NCBI RefSeq assembly: GCF_018687715.1
Contig: NC_056766.1
Span: forward strand, 39,155,433-39,219,432
DNA: 64,000 nucleotides
Direction: 5' to 3'
From: Carya illinoinensis
Taxonomy: Eukaryota; Streptophyta; Magnoliopsida; Fagales; Juglandaceae
Part shown: piece by piece, positions 34,546-48,900 of the stretch
Numbering within the stretch: position 1 is the stretch's first letter
How the letters are laid out: each line of letters starts with the position of its first letter
The notes under the pieces: model-generated
Database searches by the model: none
What the model was told of the DNA's origin: nothing
What the model saw: only the letters and a program-made list of their open reading frames with translations
Made by a program: the position numbers and the translations under genes

Positions 34546-35409
34546 AAACAATCTTATACCATCTATCTTATTTACAACAAATAGTATTATAAACCAAATT
34601 AAGGGCACCAAAACTTAGCTAGCTATCTAGCTAGCTAGATGCTTGTTGCCTTATATTAGGCTTTTTTTCTTGTCGTTCTTTTTTCTTGCTAGAGGGGGTC
34701 CCCTTGGGTTGGTACTTAGTTTCTGATGTGTTTTTTTTTTTTCCTTTCAAAGATGAAATGGAGATTGGTCTATTCCTAGGAATTGTATACAAAATGAACA
34801 AATCAAAAGTGACAATTACAATTGGACAATGAATTTACAGTAGTACTACTTCCAAAGACAAAAAAGTACAGCTAGAACTAATTAACTATGTCATCATTAA
34901 TACCTAATTAATAGGTATATATAAATGGATCCCATTATATTCAATGCTGAGTTGAGTAAACTATTTTGAGATGCACGCGATCTACGTACCCAAACTCGAC
35001 ACGATTGTCTAATATATAGCTAATTATATATATACATATATATATAAGATTTACAAGTTTTGACAACGCAAGTAAAACAAGATTATTGCCTATTTCATGT
35101 ATAGAAGTTACATGATCTGTAGTTATGTTAATTGAAGTACTTGACATTAGTCGAAAAGCCATAGAAATCTTATATCACTATAAAGTAAACGGGTTTTTGC
35201 GGCTAAAAGTATAATTTTATCGAATATAGTCTTTTTAATTATAAAATTTTAGCCGTAAAAACTCATTTATCTTTTAACGTATAAAAAGCAAATATAAATC
35301 TCGAAATCTTACCGGACAAAAAGCTGAAAGCCAAGAAAATAAAGGGTAAGGAATTAATTAAGAAACGATGAATTGTAGAGAGAGAGAGAGATGAGAAGTA
35401 CCAGATCAT

Positions 35410-35530
35410 GGGTAGATTACATTAAATTTATTTTATAATAAAAATAATTTTATAATTTAATTATTATATTACATCAAGTTAAATATATTAATTTATAAAT
35501 TTATTTTTATGAGTTCTCTTTATATAAATT
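35410..35530. repeat. AT-rich interspersed repeat, family C, copy 1
   Basis: It contains TTAATTTATAAATTTATTTT near its right end, as does the copy at 45690-45835. It is non-coding and of unknown class. Confidence 0.4.
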
Positions 35531-35935
35531 AAAATATTTTAATTTTACATACTTATAGCATGGATGAGATGACGTAATACTGTAGTAGTACTGTATATAT
35601 TAGCATGCCATTATAATTCCAAGCATGAGCTGCAGGTTATAATTCATTATTATTGAAACTTGTAATTAATTAAGATGCAATGGGTGGGTAGTACGTACTG
35701 ATCTCTTTGTACATCTAATTACATCTGCATTAATTGTGGCCAGATAATCATAAATTAAATCAACTTAATTTATTATATGTATCATACATACGTATACATG
35801 TATATATATATAGAAAAAATCTTCTTATAAATATATTTTATGCACAAATTAACGTACAGATATTGACATATAAAATAATAAGAAATTTTTTTATTTTTTT
35901 CAAATTTTTTTTATATTTTATATATATATATATAT

Positions 35936-36105
35936 GAAAAATGATATTTACAGTCGTAATTATACCCATACAATCTTTTTAAAAAAAATAAATTAATATG
36001 AAACTCAGTCACATGAAAATAAAATTAATTTTTTAATCATAAATTTTATTTTTTTTTAAATAATTATTTGATATTTACATACTTTATAACTATATATAAT
36101 ATTAT
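35936..36105. repeat. MITE, family A, copy 3
   Basis: It starts AAAATGATATTTACAGTCGT and has the inner phrase AAAATTAATTTTTTAATCAT. It ends TTATAACTATATATAATATT, an AT-eroded form of the inverted end. Confidence 0.6.
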
Positions 36106-36646
36106 ATATATATATATATGTTTGCAAAGTACTTAAACAATCGGATACCAAAATTCGTCAGCTATTATACGTACGTACGTCATGTGTAATTAATTGGCAC
36201 CGCTTAAAAGATTAATTACGTACTTTGTACTTGATGTAATGCAGATCAAGTAGTACGCAGTACCGGCCGATTCCTAGCTAGCAGCTACATGATGAATGCT
36301 GGGCTGCAGCAATATCCATCAGGCTCATGAAACATTATTTGCCATTAATATTAATGCTGACGATAGATATTCAAAGTAATGAGGAGATCAGCTGAAGAAT
36401 CTAAGATCGATATACGAAGGAGATAGAGAAATATTAATAATTAAACTCCCGATCGACGACATTACTTCAAACATCTGACCTAGCTCCTCCAGTTTGGTGG
36501 CTGCCGGATTCAAAAAAGTAAAAAAGAACATGATGGGACCCCCCTTACCATAATTTTCACCACCCTTATATTTATTATAATGATCTAATCTATAATATAT
36601 TATTATTTTTAAGATTAATTAAGATGAAAGCTAGCTAGCTCTTGTT

Positions 36647-36674
36647 ATCGATGATCGATGATCGATGATCGATC
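36647..36674. repeat. Tandem ATCGATG repeat, four units
   Basis: Four consecutive ATCGATG units give a short minisatellite containing repeated GATCGATC palindromes. Confidence 0.8.
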
Positions 36675-38416
36675 TGCAGGCGGCCCCATGGATGCAATAC
36701 TTTGATAGGTTTTGATGTAGTTAGGTTGATGATGATGATGATTCAGATCATAATAAATGGTTATAAATATTATATATATGTCGAAGTTATTAGGTCAAGT
36801 TTGAAGACAGAAGTACTTGGGGAAGATGACCATGATGATGGCAAAGGACATATTTTCATTTATTAAGTCACTTGATGATCAGATGTTGTGTTTGAGAATC
36901 CGACTGATCCCATCATCCCCGGCCGGCCCCATGCAATATTCTTGCTACATATTAATTAACATTTAATACCTACTTAATTAACTGGCTAGGCAGGCAGCTG
37001 GTTTTTCTTTGTTTTTTTCTCTCTCTCTCTTAATATTTTGATCTTCTTTAAATATTCATTACTCTTTTTAAGTACTTTAGATATAATATCTCCCTCCTTG
37101 AGCTTTTAGAGGATGAAAATAATGGCTTAGAATTAAGCTGACAAGTGCATGTCAAGCCCCTTAAATATATGTTTTAATCATAGTTAAGTTTAAGTTTGAT
37201 AATGATATAAATAGGTTCGACTCAAAACAAGTTGATTAGTTAAATTACGATTAATAACTGATCAATAACGGATTAATCTGCTTACCTTTAAATTAATTTA
37301 TTTAAATTTTATTTCAAGCTAACAATTTTATTATTGTTGGGTTGTAATTCTGGTATTCTTTTATATACTTATGTTCTAATTATTGGGATTGTAATTTTCA
37401 ACATATGTTCATATTTGTTATTGTTGGGTTCATAATATTAATTTTATTATAAGTTAAAAGTAAAAATTAAGATTTCTGCCTTGTGATACTATAAATATAT
37501 ATTTAATGAACAATTTAGTACGTTATAAGTGTTCTATACAACGAGATTTTGCCCCTAAAACGTCTTTTGTGATTTCTCAATATAATAAAATCATCTGTAA
37601 CTTTGTGGACATAAACACATTTTCAAAACACGTTAATCTTATATCATGTAATTGATTTGCTTGTGTTTTACTTTCACTTATTTGTCATCGTAGTTACATA
37701 TGTACCTTGGTTAAAATAATTTACAAGTAATGCGGGAAGAGTACTAATATCATGACCTAATATTGACATTCCATTAATATATACATATCATGTACATATT
37801 ATATAGTGGGGATCGATCAGTGCTAACAAAATATCGAATGGTTACAACGATTTTTCTAGTTCTGAAAAAGTTGAACCAGAAAAATCGATCGGTACATATA
37901 TATTGTATTGGATTTTGTATTTAAATAATGATTAGGTAACAATTAGATTTAAATAAATTAAAAATTAGAAAGTGTTATAATGTATTTGTGTGATCTTCAA
38001 GAATAAATTAAAGTTATGAAATATTTTCATATTTACCAAACATACCCTTAATTAATATCTTAACACCTAATCCTTTTTTTTTTTTAATCATGTCTGTCGT
38101 ATATATATACATATATACATATATGCAGTACTTAAATGTGACTGGTAAAGCTCTCCAGCACTCATGCTGATCCTGATCTATCTCTTCAACAAATACGTCA
38201 AGTTGCCATGCATGCAATATTTGATAATTAAGTTAGGCCGATCGATGATGATGATGATCACGAGGAGGAGCTTGCTAGCTTCTGATCCTCTCTTAAATAA
38301 AAGTACGAGTTTTTATCGGACAGAAGTACTACTGCATGCATGGAGCCCGCATGTTTTCAAAATAATACCCGGCCAGGTTTTATATAAATAAAACAATATA
38401 TATATTTATATAAATA

Positions 38417-38572
38417 TAGAAATGATATATATTCATAATTTTAGAATATGTAAATTATTTATTTTTTAAAAAAAATGTAATTATTATTTTTAATGATGAG
38501 CTTCACTTTTTTTTTAAATAATTTGCAGTTAAAACTGGTAAATTTTAAGACTGTTTTTAATATTATTCTTAT
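38417..38572. repeat. MITE, family A, copy 4 (degenerate)
   Basis: It starts AGAAATGATATATATTCATA and ends with TTTTAAGACTGTTTTTAATA and TTATTCTT, the imperfect inverse. It is the most diverged of the four copies. Confidence 0.45.
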
Positions 38573-38582
38573 AAATAAAAAG

Positions 38583-38624
<42 letters not shown>

Positions 38625-39608
38625 TATTGGCTACTGCATGATCAGATATACGGATATGGACCATGGAGATAGGGTATGAATGTTGGGTGAATAATGGTAT
38701 TTCTGGCAGCCAAATAATTTCATTGTAGATAGGGCATAGGTCATGGGGCCCCAGCATTGACATCACACTATTCCCCGATGCCCTTGTCCATGTCCTTTTT
38801 ATTTTTTAATTATTTTTTTAATTAATTTTGTTTCTATATATTCGTATTTATATGGCTCATATATGGCTATTATGAAACAAACAAACAAACATCATACTGC
38901 ACGGAACCTCTTAGCTCCCTGTCTCTCTCTCTCTCTCCCTGTCTCTCTCTAACATGAATGATTTAGATCAAAAACATTACCACACACGAGTCTAATTTAG
39001 TCAAGGTAAGAAAATTAAAAAATAAAAATAAAAACATTTGTTTGTTTATGGGAACGTGTATATATAGTAGTAGTACTGTACATGATTTAGATATATGTAG
39101 ATGTATGTATATGTGTTTACATCGAAAAACTATATATATATATACATGACGACCGGATCAGGATCATATGTCGACAAATATATTAATTATGAAGGCCACA
39201 CGAGGATGTTAGGTGGAATAATAGACTTGTTTTTGTTCCAAGAGGAAATTATAAAAATATCTAGTCGGTGAAATATTGGAGCTGGCGGCCGATCCATCCA
39301 TCGTCGCCTCCAGCTCGTCGGTCATAGGCAAGCCGATCGATGAATATCATATAGAAGATCAAAATATCAAACACGTTCTCACACACATAGATATATATAT
39401 ATATATGTTTTCGATTTCATGCATGCAAAGTTTAACATGATTTTATTAATAATTAATTTTCAGGTCTAATATTCTGATATAATTCCTAACTTATTAAATC
39501 ATAACCTGTTAAGATTTTCAATAGTACTTGTGGCGCATGAGCTCTAGCTCTGATAATCACACAAATTAAATAAAAAAAAAAAACTATCTATATATATATA
39601 CTTAATAG

Positions 39609-39760
39609 GGATGGTCAGTAGGACCCGCACCCAGCTATCCCGCCCTCGTCCACCCTATCCCTGCATGGGCGGGACCGGGCCGGGTGTGAATAAGGATCGA
39701 TCCCATCCCACCCATGCAAGTAGCACCTTAATGTTTAATTGTGGTGCCACGATAACAAAA
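39609..39760. repeat. GC-rich island, possible hAT-type non-autonomous element end
   Basis: TAGGGATGGTCAGTAGGACC followed by CGCCCTCGTCC and GGGCGGGACCGGGCCGGG stands out in AT-rich DNA. Plant hAT elements often start with TAGGGATGG. No matching far end was found, so the class is a guess. Confidence 0.3.
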
Positions 39761-41370
39761 AAACAAGAAGAAAAAAAAAAAAGCAAAAAAAACAACAAAA
39801 CTTGTGGTACTACTCGATCGAAGCTGGCTTGGTAGCTCGCATGCATATATGGACTGGATTTTCTTGTCCTGGCATCTCCCTTTTTCATCATTCCATGAAT
39901 ATATGATATAAAAAAAAGCATATAAAAAATTAAGAAAAAGGAGAGACAAAACTCGAATCTTCCAAACATATTTACAAGGTATTAATAATGTTGCAGCTTT
40001 AATTTGTCCGGCCGTGGACAACAATATATTTAGCCAGAGTCACAGTCTGTAAAAGCAGCTAGCTAGGTTTTGACGACTTTTGATATTGTTATTATAAAGT
40101 TAGGAGGAGGAGCTTGCATTTACTGCATACATACATATATATATATATATATAATATGATATATATATGTATGGATCCGATCGACTCATTATCAATGATC
40201 TTTATCTGTGTGCAGTGTGATCTCCAAAAGCTAGCTGTTTTCACATTAATTAACCTGTAATTGATAAAAATGAAAACTCTTTTTTTAATTAATTAATTAA
40301 TGTCACACGTGAGACTGTAGCTTGGATTACCGACACCATTAATGGATCTTTTTTAAGGGTGCATGGAAACTGGGGGAGGGGTGGGGATATTTGAGCTTTC
40401 CGAGCTTACTTTTTCTCACACCTTCTCAGACCACTTGATCCCAAAAAAGTTTCAGTCTGCATATTATTATCATTATTATTATAGACATACGTATATATAT
40501 ATATATATACAAAGCCTCGTGTGAAAATCATTACATCACGCTACCTAGCTAGCTAGCTAGCCACCAGCCATACATATATATATAATCAAGAATATTTATT
40601 GCTTTTGCTGTATTATAAGCTAAGCAGATCGATAGCAGAAATAGTACTGCTCGCTTTTTTCATCCTCCATAAATATATAGCATTAATAATCTTGTTTTGC
40701 TAACCATATAAGATAAATTTCCATGAACGATCTTCAAATATTTGCTTTTTATAACTTGTTTATATGTATGACGTCTTCTGCATTAATTAGTATAGAAAAT
40801 CATGTATTCATGTCTTGGATTTTCTTTTGCAGTAACGAATGACTCATCATGTAGGATAGATTATGTGTTCATCTGCAGAAAAGAAAGTGTGTGTATATAT
40901 ATATAATTATGATCTGGAGATTGATATATATCATGGAGATCAAAGAATTACGAAGAGGTTAAGATCATTCTGATCTCTCGCTCGAAATTCTTCATAGTGG
41001 TGTGATCATGTGCAGAAAAATTCATGATGAAATGAGTGAATGATCTGAAGATTAGAATGATAGCAGATCTTAAGAAGTTTTTGAGTCCGTTCAAGTGAAT
41101 ATCAAATCACACAGAAAATCAATACCCACTTTTGTTTTTTCTTTTGAAAATAATAATAATAATAATGATGCACTTTTGTTGTGGTGCTGCAGGTGCCAGA
41201 GTCCACATGCTTTGATGCTATCATGCCTTTGACTAGTGTTGGGGGAGGACAACATGATCATGAAATATTAGATCCTTGGAAATTAAAGAGATCGATCAGA
41301 TATATATATATATATATGTATGATCAACAATATATAATTTTAATTAGTTAATTACAAGATATAAGATAAA

Positions 41371-41548
41371 TACTAATAAAAATTTTATGTTAATCACTTT
41401 TGTATATTCTTTGCGTACTTCACTAATGTGATAATTGGTTGTCACTTTTTTTAATATAAAATAATTTTTCTGATCAATCACATAAATAGAATGGACAAAG
41501 AGTACGCAAAAATGATTGTATATAACAAAACTCGAATACTAATATTGC
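41371..41548. repeat. MITE, family B
   Basis: The left arm ends CACTTTTGTATATTCTTTGC with GTACT. The right arm, read in reverse, gives GTTATATACAATCATTTTTG with CGTACT. The arms are inverted repeats of about 45 bp around a core of about 80 bp. A degraded relative may lie at 59310-59450. Confidence 0.6.
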
Positions 41549-42863
41549 TAATAAAGAACTATGAGATAGAAAGACAAGAAGTTAATCCCATGCACTAATT
41601 CTAATCTGCATATACCCTTTATTGCTTATTTTCTTTGAAATTTATATTTCACTCACAATTATAATTTTATTCTATCTTTTTTTCTTTTAGATCCCTTATA
41701 ATATTATCTTCTTTATTTTATTTCTTTGTATCACTTGGGAAGATCTTTTTTCAATTCCATGTTGGATATTCTTATTCTTCGCCCCAAGTTCTAATTGAAA
41801 TATTGGAATTAAGTCTAATTGGCTCAAGTGATCGTGCATGGAATTCGATTGAGATCAAATGCAAAAACATATTGGCCTATCAATTCAACATAATGAAACT
41901 TAATAATAATTGTTCAAATAAAATTATTTTCCATTATTCTTGAGTGTAGTGATCTCGATGCAAGCCATGATCAAGAAAAAAAAAATGACTCTTTTTATAT
42001 TAAGATGTGCTTTAAAAAATGATTTTTTTATATTGAGACATATCTAATTATTTCTAAATTAAAAAGACCTATCTCATTTTTTGGCCTTAATTAGGTTACA
42101 AACATAATGATACACTTTAACTAAGAACTCCAATTAAAACTTTGACTAGTTCTTTTAGTACAAGTAAGAAGCTCGATCACATATGACTGAACGCACATTT
42201 TCTTAAAATATGGCTACATTATCATTGCTAGAGATTAATAACTTGGTTACAAGGATTTTTTTGAAGGAAAATGACAATATCCTGATTTTATCGACCATTT
42301 AGGTATGTTGATATGCTTCCTAAATATTAATCAAGTGCATTATTAAACATTGCTCAATTAAGTTCATTTCCAATATGATAATGCTATGAATTGTTCCTTG
42401 CTTATTATTACTTTTTTTTTCATGTTAGTCCCATTGTTTATGTATGATCTCTTACATGATTTTGAGTCCATAGCCCTCTCTTTTCTTTGTATCAAAAACT
42501 CATAATTCAATATTTTCCCCGCATTACATCCATATCGTTTCGAGTTAATTGTGTGTATTTCCCCTCAATTATCTTAAATTTGCTTTTGAGATTCATGATA
42601 TATAGATAATATTGGGGATTATCTTGCAACATATATAGTGTATATATATATGATATTTAAATAATCGAAATGCATGAAATATAGTCACTATTGAATAGGT
42701 TATATTTTCATGACTTGTATAAAATATTCCATATAACTTCACATGAGTACTACTTGTGTGATACACATGTACATTAATGAAAAATTGACCAAATAAATCT
42801 CTAAATGATAAGGAGATCATCCAAATTAGTAGTAATCATGAAAAACAAATATTTGGTTCATGA

Positions 42864-42908
<45 letters not shown>

Positions 42909-45689
42909 GATCGATATATATTCAATTTAGATATGATTTAATAGACAGAATTTTGGTTCTTGACATCATGATCATGGACGAATTGAAAAGACTGTCATCA
43001 TGGGCTGGTATTGTCCCATTTTCGCTAACATATATAGAGACAAAAGCCACTAGATTCCTTCCACGTAACAGCCGTCAAAAACACTAGGCATCTGAACCAC
43101 TATATACTTGGGACCCACGTACAAGGGTTACTGTGTCCAGCTGTCAGCATCATAGAGAAGGACATCTTGAGTAGGCCAAAGAGTTTTCTCGCCCTCACTC
43201 TTGGCTATACGTAGGGTGATCCGACTAATCAATTAAGCACAGTCAAGATAGCCCACAAGAGTCTTCCAAGGACCCCACCGTCCGATTTCTTATATTTTCA
43301 CTCACGAAACCTTTACTTCCTTGGCGTCTTCTTATGCATTTAGAAGTTTCCCTTGTCATTTTCGTCCTAACATTTTTTATTTGGCTTGGGATTAAACACA
43401 TGACTGCATGCATGCATGAGTTGTTGATCCAACAAATCCAAAGGAAAAACTACAAAAGTCATTGATTTGCTAAGAAAATGATAGAGATTAAAACTAGTAC
43501 GTACTATTCGTGACATTGCATTATTAATTGCATATATGCTTTCAAGTTCCCCATTCCTTTACCCTCTTTTTCATTCGTTTCATTTGTCCAGCTTCTACAT
43601 TCTTTTGGCAATAATTTCTTGGCTGCCAATAGGGTTGATGAAGACTCTTGCTGAAGTGTAGCTTTCATTTCGGTAACAAACAAGGGTTAGCGGCTGGCCT
43701 AGCTAGTCATCATGATAATGCATGCACGCACTTGGATGTGATTCCCTAACTTTGTGACCGACTAATATTGCTGCAGGTTACTGTTATTCAGAAACAATAA
43801 ATAATGAATACTTTTTCAAGCTTTTTGTGTTGTTCATCTCAATATATAGGAGAGGTAGACCCCCCCCCAATGAGTAATCAGTACTGCTTATGGAAATCGA
43901 TCATATACGTACCCTGTTACATATTATATATGGACATGTCTATGCTGATCATGAGTTAGGGAGTAGATTAATTTAAGGATATTTTGGCTTCCTTTTTCTC
44001 CCCCACAACCAATTATTAGGAGCTAATGATCGATCGATGTTGGGAAATGGATATATTAATTTCACCTTAGCATGCCTTTGATCTACAGACAATTAATGGA
44101 ATTTAGAGATGATCTATGGTATGCTGATAGAACTAAGATATTGAAATAAAAGACTCAAAAAGACTCGAACCCCATCAGGGAATAATTAAGATGGACGCTG
44201 AAAGGAATATTACATCCTCATCATGATATATAGATCAAGAATATATATTCAGAGATCTTCTTTTTAATTTACACAATAATTAATTGAGAGTATGGTTGTA
44301 TATTCTTGATCATCATATAAATATAATCACTGGCTAAAAGATAAGACCAGAAAATATACGCATGGAGAAATATGGGGATGGGTGGGGTATGGAGTTTGGT
44401 GGGGTAGGTCCGGGAGATCAGAGGGATCACAGAAGCTTGTGGAATATTGAAATAACGTACAGTAGTAGTCCAGAACATAAATATTCTTAAATTGTCTTGT
44501 CTCAAAGGGCCCTAGATCTACATGAGTCTTAAACATTATTAATTCAGGTATATATGTGTATGATATCATTGTTTTCTCTTGGAAGTATGTCCTGATTGAA
44601 GCCATATATATGTGTCTTTCTCATGTTGTCATGTTGATAATTAAATCCTCTGCCTTCTCTGCTTGCTGGCCTTCTCCTAGCTTTTCCCTGCTCTTTGTTT
44701 GTATCTTAGTACTTGTATTATTAAATCATGGACAAATATAAGATCTCTCTCTCTCTCTCTGATTATTCTCTTGTCAATAACCCTTCAACATATCAATGTC
44801 TTTGAACAGATTATATATATTATATATTCCACAGGACAATTAAACATCTCTCGTTCATTATTATATCGAACAACCTATGTCGACAGTGGCTATAGGAAAG
44901 GAGGTGTGAGATGTTGGGTATGGCCATCATGTACTTGATCATGTTCTGTATATATATGTCATATATATATATATGATCACTTGATGCCATTACCTGCGGG
45001 TAGATCAATAGAATAGTACTTATTACACATTACAACCATGCACACATGATGATGATGGAAAGCACGACGTACAAAAGCTAGCTAATTAAGACTGATCACG
45101 AGTAGGCCGGTTTGTTTCCCTTTAATTAGCCAGCTTTCTTTTCCCTTTTTATTTTAATTATTTTTTGTACATGTTTTTTTGTTTTTTACCCAGTAATTGT
45201 ACATATAATTAATGATATTTCTTAAATTATTTCTTTATTGAGTGAAGGTATATATATATATGATCAAGAGCAGATACGAGCTGCTGGAAGTTGGAACATA
45301 TATATATATTATAAATCCTTGCATTGCACTCAACATGGAAGGTTCAAGGAACCTTCATGACTTTCCCGGAGTCATGTGGAAACTAGTTGGCTAGTTGCAT
45401 TCAATTTTTCTTTTTCTTTTTTGTTCTCTTTCAAATGGAGAAATTAATATATATCCCATTAATTAATTCCCTTGGAATTTGCTGAAGTTGACGTTAGGAT
45501 ATTTGGCATTTCATTTGAAATGGAAAATTAATACCCATTCTTATTTAGCATAAAAATGAGCTATTAGGGTTATTAAATTTCTTAGTACTAGATTGATAAT
45601 TAAATCATCAAAATATCTCATGCTGCATGTTTTGCATTCCATGAATAATGTTATGAGATCAGGATCCTTGATCTGATGTGAGAAATATT

Positions 45690-45835
45690 TTAGTATATTA
45701 ATTAATCAAAATAAACTTATAAATTGACGTAACTTAATACAATATATTAGACGGTAAATTAGATCTAACAACTCGTATTAATTTATAAATTTATTAATTT
45801 TATGTAAATCCTTATTTTGTAATGCCAGCACATAG
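45690..45835. repeat. AT-rich interspersed repeat, family C, copy 2
   Basis: It shares TTAATTTATAAATTTATTAA with the copy at 35410-35530, preceded by GGTAAATTAGATCTAACAAC. It is non-coding. Confidence 0.4.
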
Positions 45836-45850
45836 CTAGCACTACTCAAT

Positions 45851-45851
<1 letters not shown>

Positions 45852-45903
<52 letters not shown>
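45852..45903. repeat. Compound (AC)n-(AT)n microsatellite
   Basis: About seven AC units pass into about eighteen AT units. Confidence 0.95.
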
Positions 45904-45906
<3 letters not shown>

Positions 45907-48900
45907 TCCTTTTTTTAAATATCATTTCTCATTAGAAAAGGTGAACTAGCAAATTAACAAAGACCAAGAATATTAATTACCAGTACTAGGTACAAGGAAA
46001 CGTACTAAGGAAATTGAAAAGATATCATAATTATGTTGGTACTGATCTGAAGAAGATGGCGTGCCCCATTTCACAATCCACATCATGGGGTTCCAAACTC
46101 ATTAGAGCCTAGAGGGATCCCACACCACATGACACTTTACATGTTAAAAAGTTATTTTTATGTTTTTTAATTTAAATTTAATTTTATTCTTGTTAAACTA
46201 ATTGAGTTGTTCTATTTATCATCTATACATCACGTGATATTTGTTATAAGAAAAATGAAGAAAAAATAAATATAATGTGCGTTGTGTGATGATGATAAGT
46301 AGAATTATTTTAAAACACCCAACATTATTATTGATCAATCGATCAGATATTTTTTTGTCTGAACTTTGATCATAGGAGCCGCGCGCGAATGTACATATAT
46401 ATGTACGTGTGTACTTGTCAATCTGGTTAATTTACTTGTTAAGAAAAACTTTTCTTGGGGGGTCTCTTTTGAATTGTATTCAATTAATAGATTATATGGA
46501 GAACAATAATATTGTTGTGTGTGTGAGAGAGATCGATAAGAGAGAGTGATTAGTAAGAATGCATGTCGGTACTACAAGGAAACTGTTTATTTGTAGTCCC
46601 TTTTTCTTTTTCTTTTTATCAAAATAAGTCTATTCTTATCACAAATAATCTGATAATGAGCGGAAACTGTCCGGCCAAGCCCTAGCTACCTATATTTATT
46701 TGTTATTGCCTGCACGAATTATCAATTTGCATGCAGTTATGGAAATATTTTGTCCACAATAAATGAAATAATTTTTCTCTAATGACAAAAACAATAGTAA
46801 TGTTCTCAAAGAACTGCAAAAAGGATCATGATTTTGGTATGAAAGTTGTTTAAGGGGTTTGATCTGGTAGGTACTTTGAATATGCACCAATATCCTTGCC
46901 ATACCAAGTCACCATGACCAACATTAATTAATGTACAAAAAAAAAAATTTTTAAAAAAAAAGTTGCTTTTGAAAGTGGAATTTTGTGAATAACTCTCATT
47001 TAATAAGAACATGAACACACACACACACACGAGATTTATATATAATTCTTAAATATATATATATATATATATATGCTAGTAGTGCATACATAATTAGTAG
47101 GCCATATTGATTCTAAAATGTTATGTACGTTCCCCAGCCAAGACCCACATACTCACAGTACTATATAGCACTACTGCGGGGAACTGGCATGGGGCATGCA
47201 GACAAGCAGAAGGAGATTGAGTGCAAACAGATCATCCATATAGGTATAAACACACACTAGGGTTACAAAGATAAGCTTATATATATAAAATGAATATCAG
47301 TAAATTCACCCTTAATGATGGAGATGAGCCAAACAAGAAAGAGACCGAGATATCAATCAAAAAGATTTCGTGAATTCTTTGGAAAGGTTTGTCATTTCCT
47401 AACCAAACCAGATGATCATATATCATGCAGAAGTGCATGGTTTTGGTCATGAGTAATTTGGTTCCTTAAAAACTTTGCTTTTTTCCATGCCAAAGCTGAT
47501 ATATACACATGAAAATCCATGATCTCTTTGATTATCTTGCATGCTGATGATCTCTCACACATGCACCCACAAGATTCCCGGCCTATATTATATTGATCTT
47601 CTCCAATGAGGAACACTAAAAAAATAAATGTTGGGACGTTAAAGTACTACATGAATTATATATGTATGTAGTAGGACAGGGCAGCGTGGGTTGTTCTCTG
47701 CTTTATTTTCCTCTCTTTCTCTCTTCTTTTCATCCCTTTTCTCTTTATCTTTTTGGTACCCTTTTACGGGAGAGAGATGACGACCTTTTTAGTCTCCATG
47801 TGCCTCTCCATCACCTTCATAACACAAGGTAGTGGATCATCTCACATGAAAGACAAACAGTACCTAAAAAGTATGGAGATAACTTCCCCAAGGAGTGCAC
47901 GAAACACTCAGATAAAATGGAGGTTGAGAGAATATGTTATACATCTCTTTGAGATCACACGTGTCGCTCCTCAGTGCCAAAAGCATAAAACTTGCATGCT
48001 TTCTATGGTCGTGAGGCATTTTAAAGAAAGTAAAAAACAAAAAGAGTCCAAAAAGAAGCCATAAGTGCTAACATGTCACATACACTAGAAAGAATAAAGA
48101 TAATAAAGGTGTTATTTACAACAAAAAAGCTTCCATGAATTGACACATGCTTTGCAGGGAAGGATCTATAAAGAGCTTGGATCAACTGTTATACACACAC
48201 ACATATATATATATACATGTTTAATTTAATTTTTCTTTTTCTTTTTCTTTTCTCTTTCCTGGGTTCAGAAAATATATATATATATATGTTAAGTAATGAG
48301 AAAAAGTTTGTCCAACAAACCCTAATCATCAATTGGGATGTTGGGCCCGGCCTTCTTTTATCCACAGCTCTCATAATAATTTTCTCAGCTTCCAAAGTAG
48401 AATAGTGATATCTCAAGAAACAAACCATGTGAGTGGGGGAGACTTATCTTCAAATCCAAAAAGAGAAGTTTGCATGCCCTGTGCAAAGTCCGAAAGTCAA
48501 AGCATCAAATTCAAAAGATCAAAAAGCCCCTCTTTTTTATATAACCAAAAACAAAAAAAACAAAAACAAACAAGCACATATCGATCCAATTAGACATTGC
48601 AGCCTTCGTTGCACGTAAATAGTAAAAACAAGAAGGAAACAGGCATGGACAGCTTGGTTCTAGGGTCATAAATTAACGTGGGAGATTTTGGTCGTTTCTT
48701 TATATTCATTGGAGTAACATGTATTTATTTTTTGACATCCCCAAACAGGGAATTGATTTCAAAGTTTAGCTAGCTTCATGTACGTACTACATGGCAGCTT
48801 AATTTGAGCATCATGCACGCGTGCACAACATATCCATGACAATTGATAAATACATACCCTCTCTCTCTCTCTCTCTCTCTCTAACTGCATGTTAGAGATG

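Noticed and set aside
41185..41275. Exon-like stretch after CTGCAG (GTGCCAGAGTCCACATGC)
   Set aside because: There is no open frame of useful length and no partner exon.
46071..46105. Short hairpin GCCCCAT...ATGGGG
   Set aside because: A stem of only six or seven pairs with a long loop is expected by chance.
47753..48064. 103-codon plus-strand frame beginning with a hydrophobic segment
   Set aside because: The start resembles a signal peptide (FLVSMCLSITFI), but the rest is Lys-rich and shows no cysteine pattern or domain; context is repeat-rich AT DNA.
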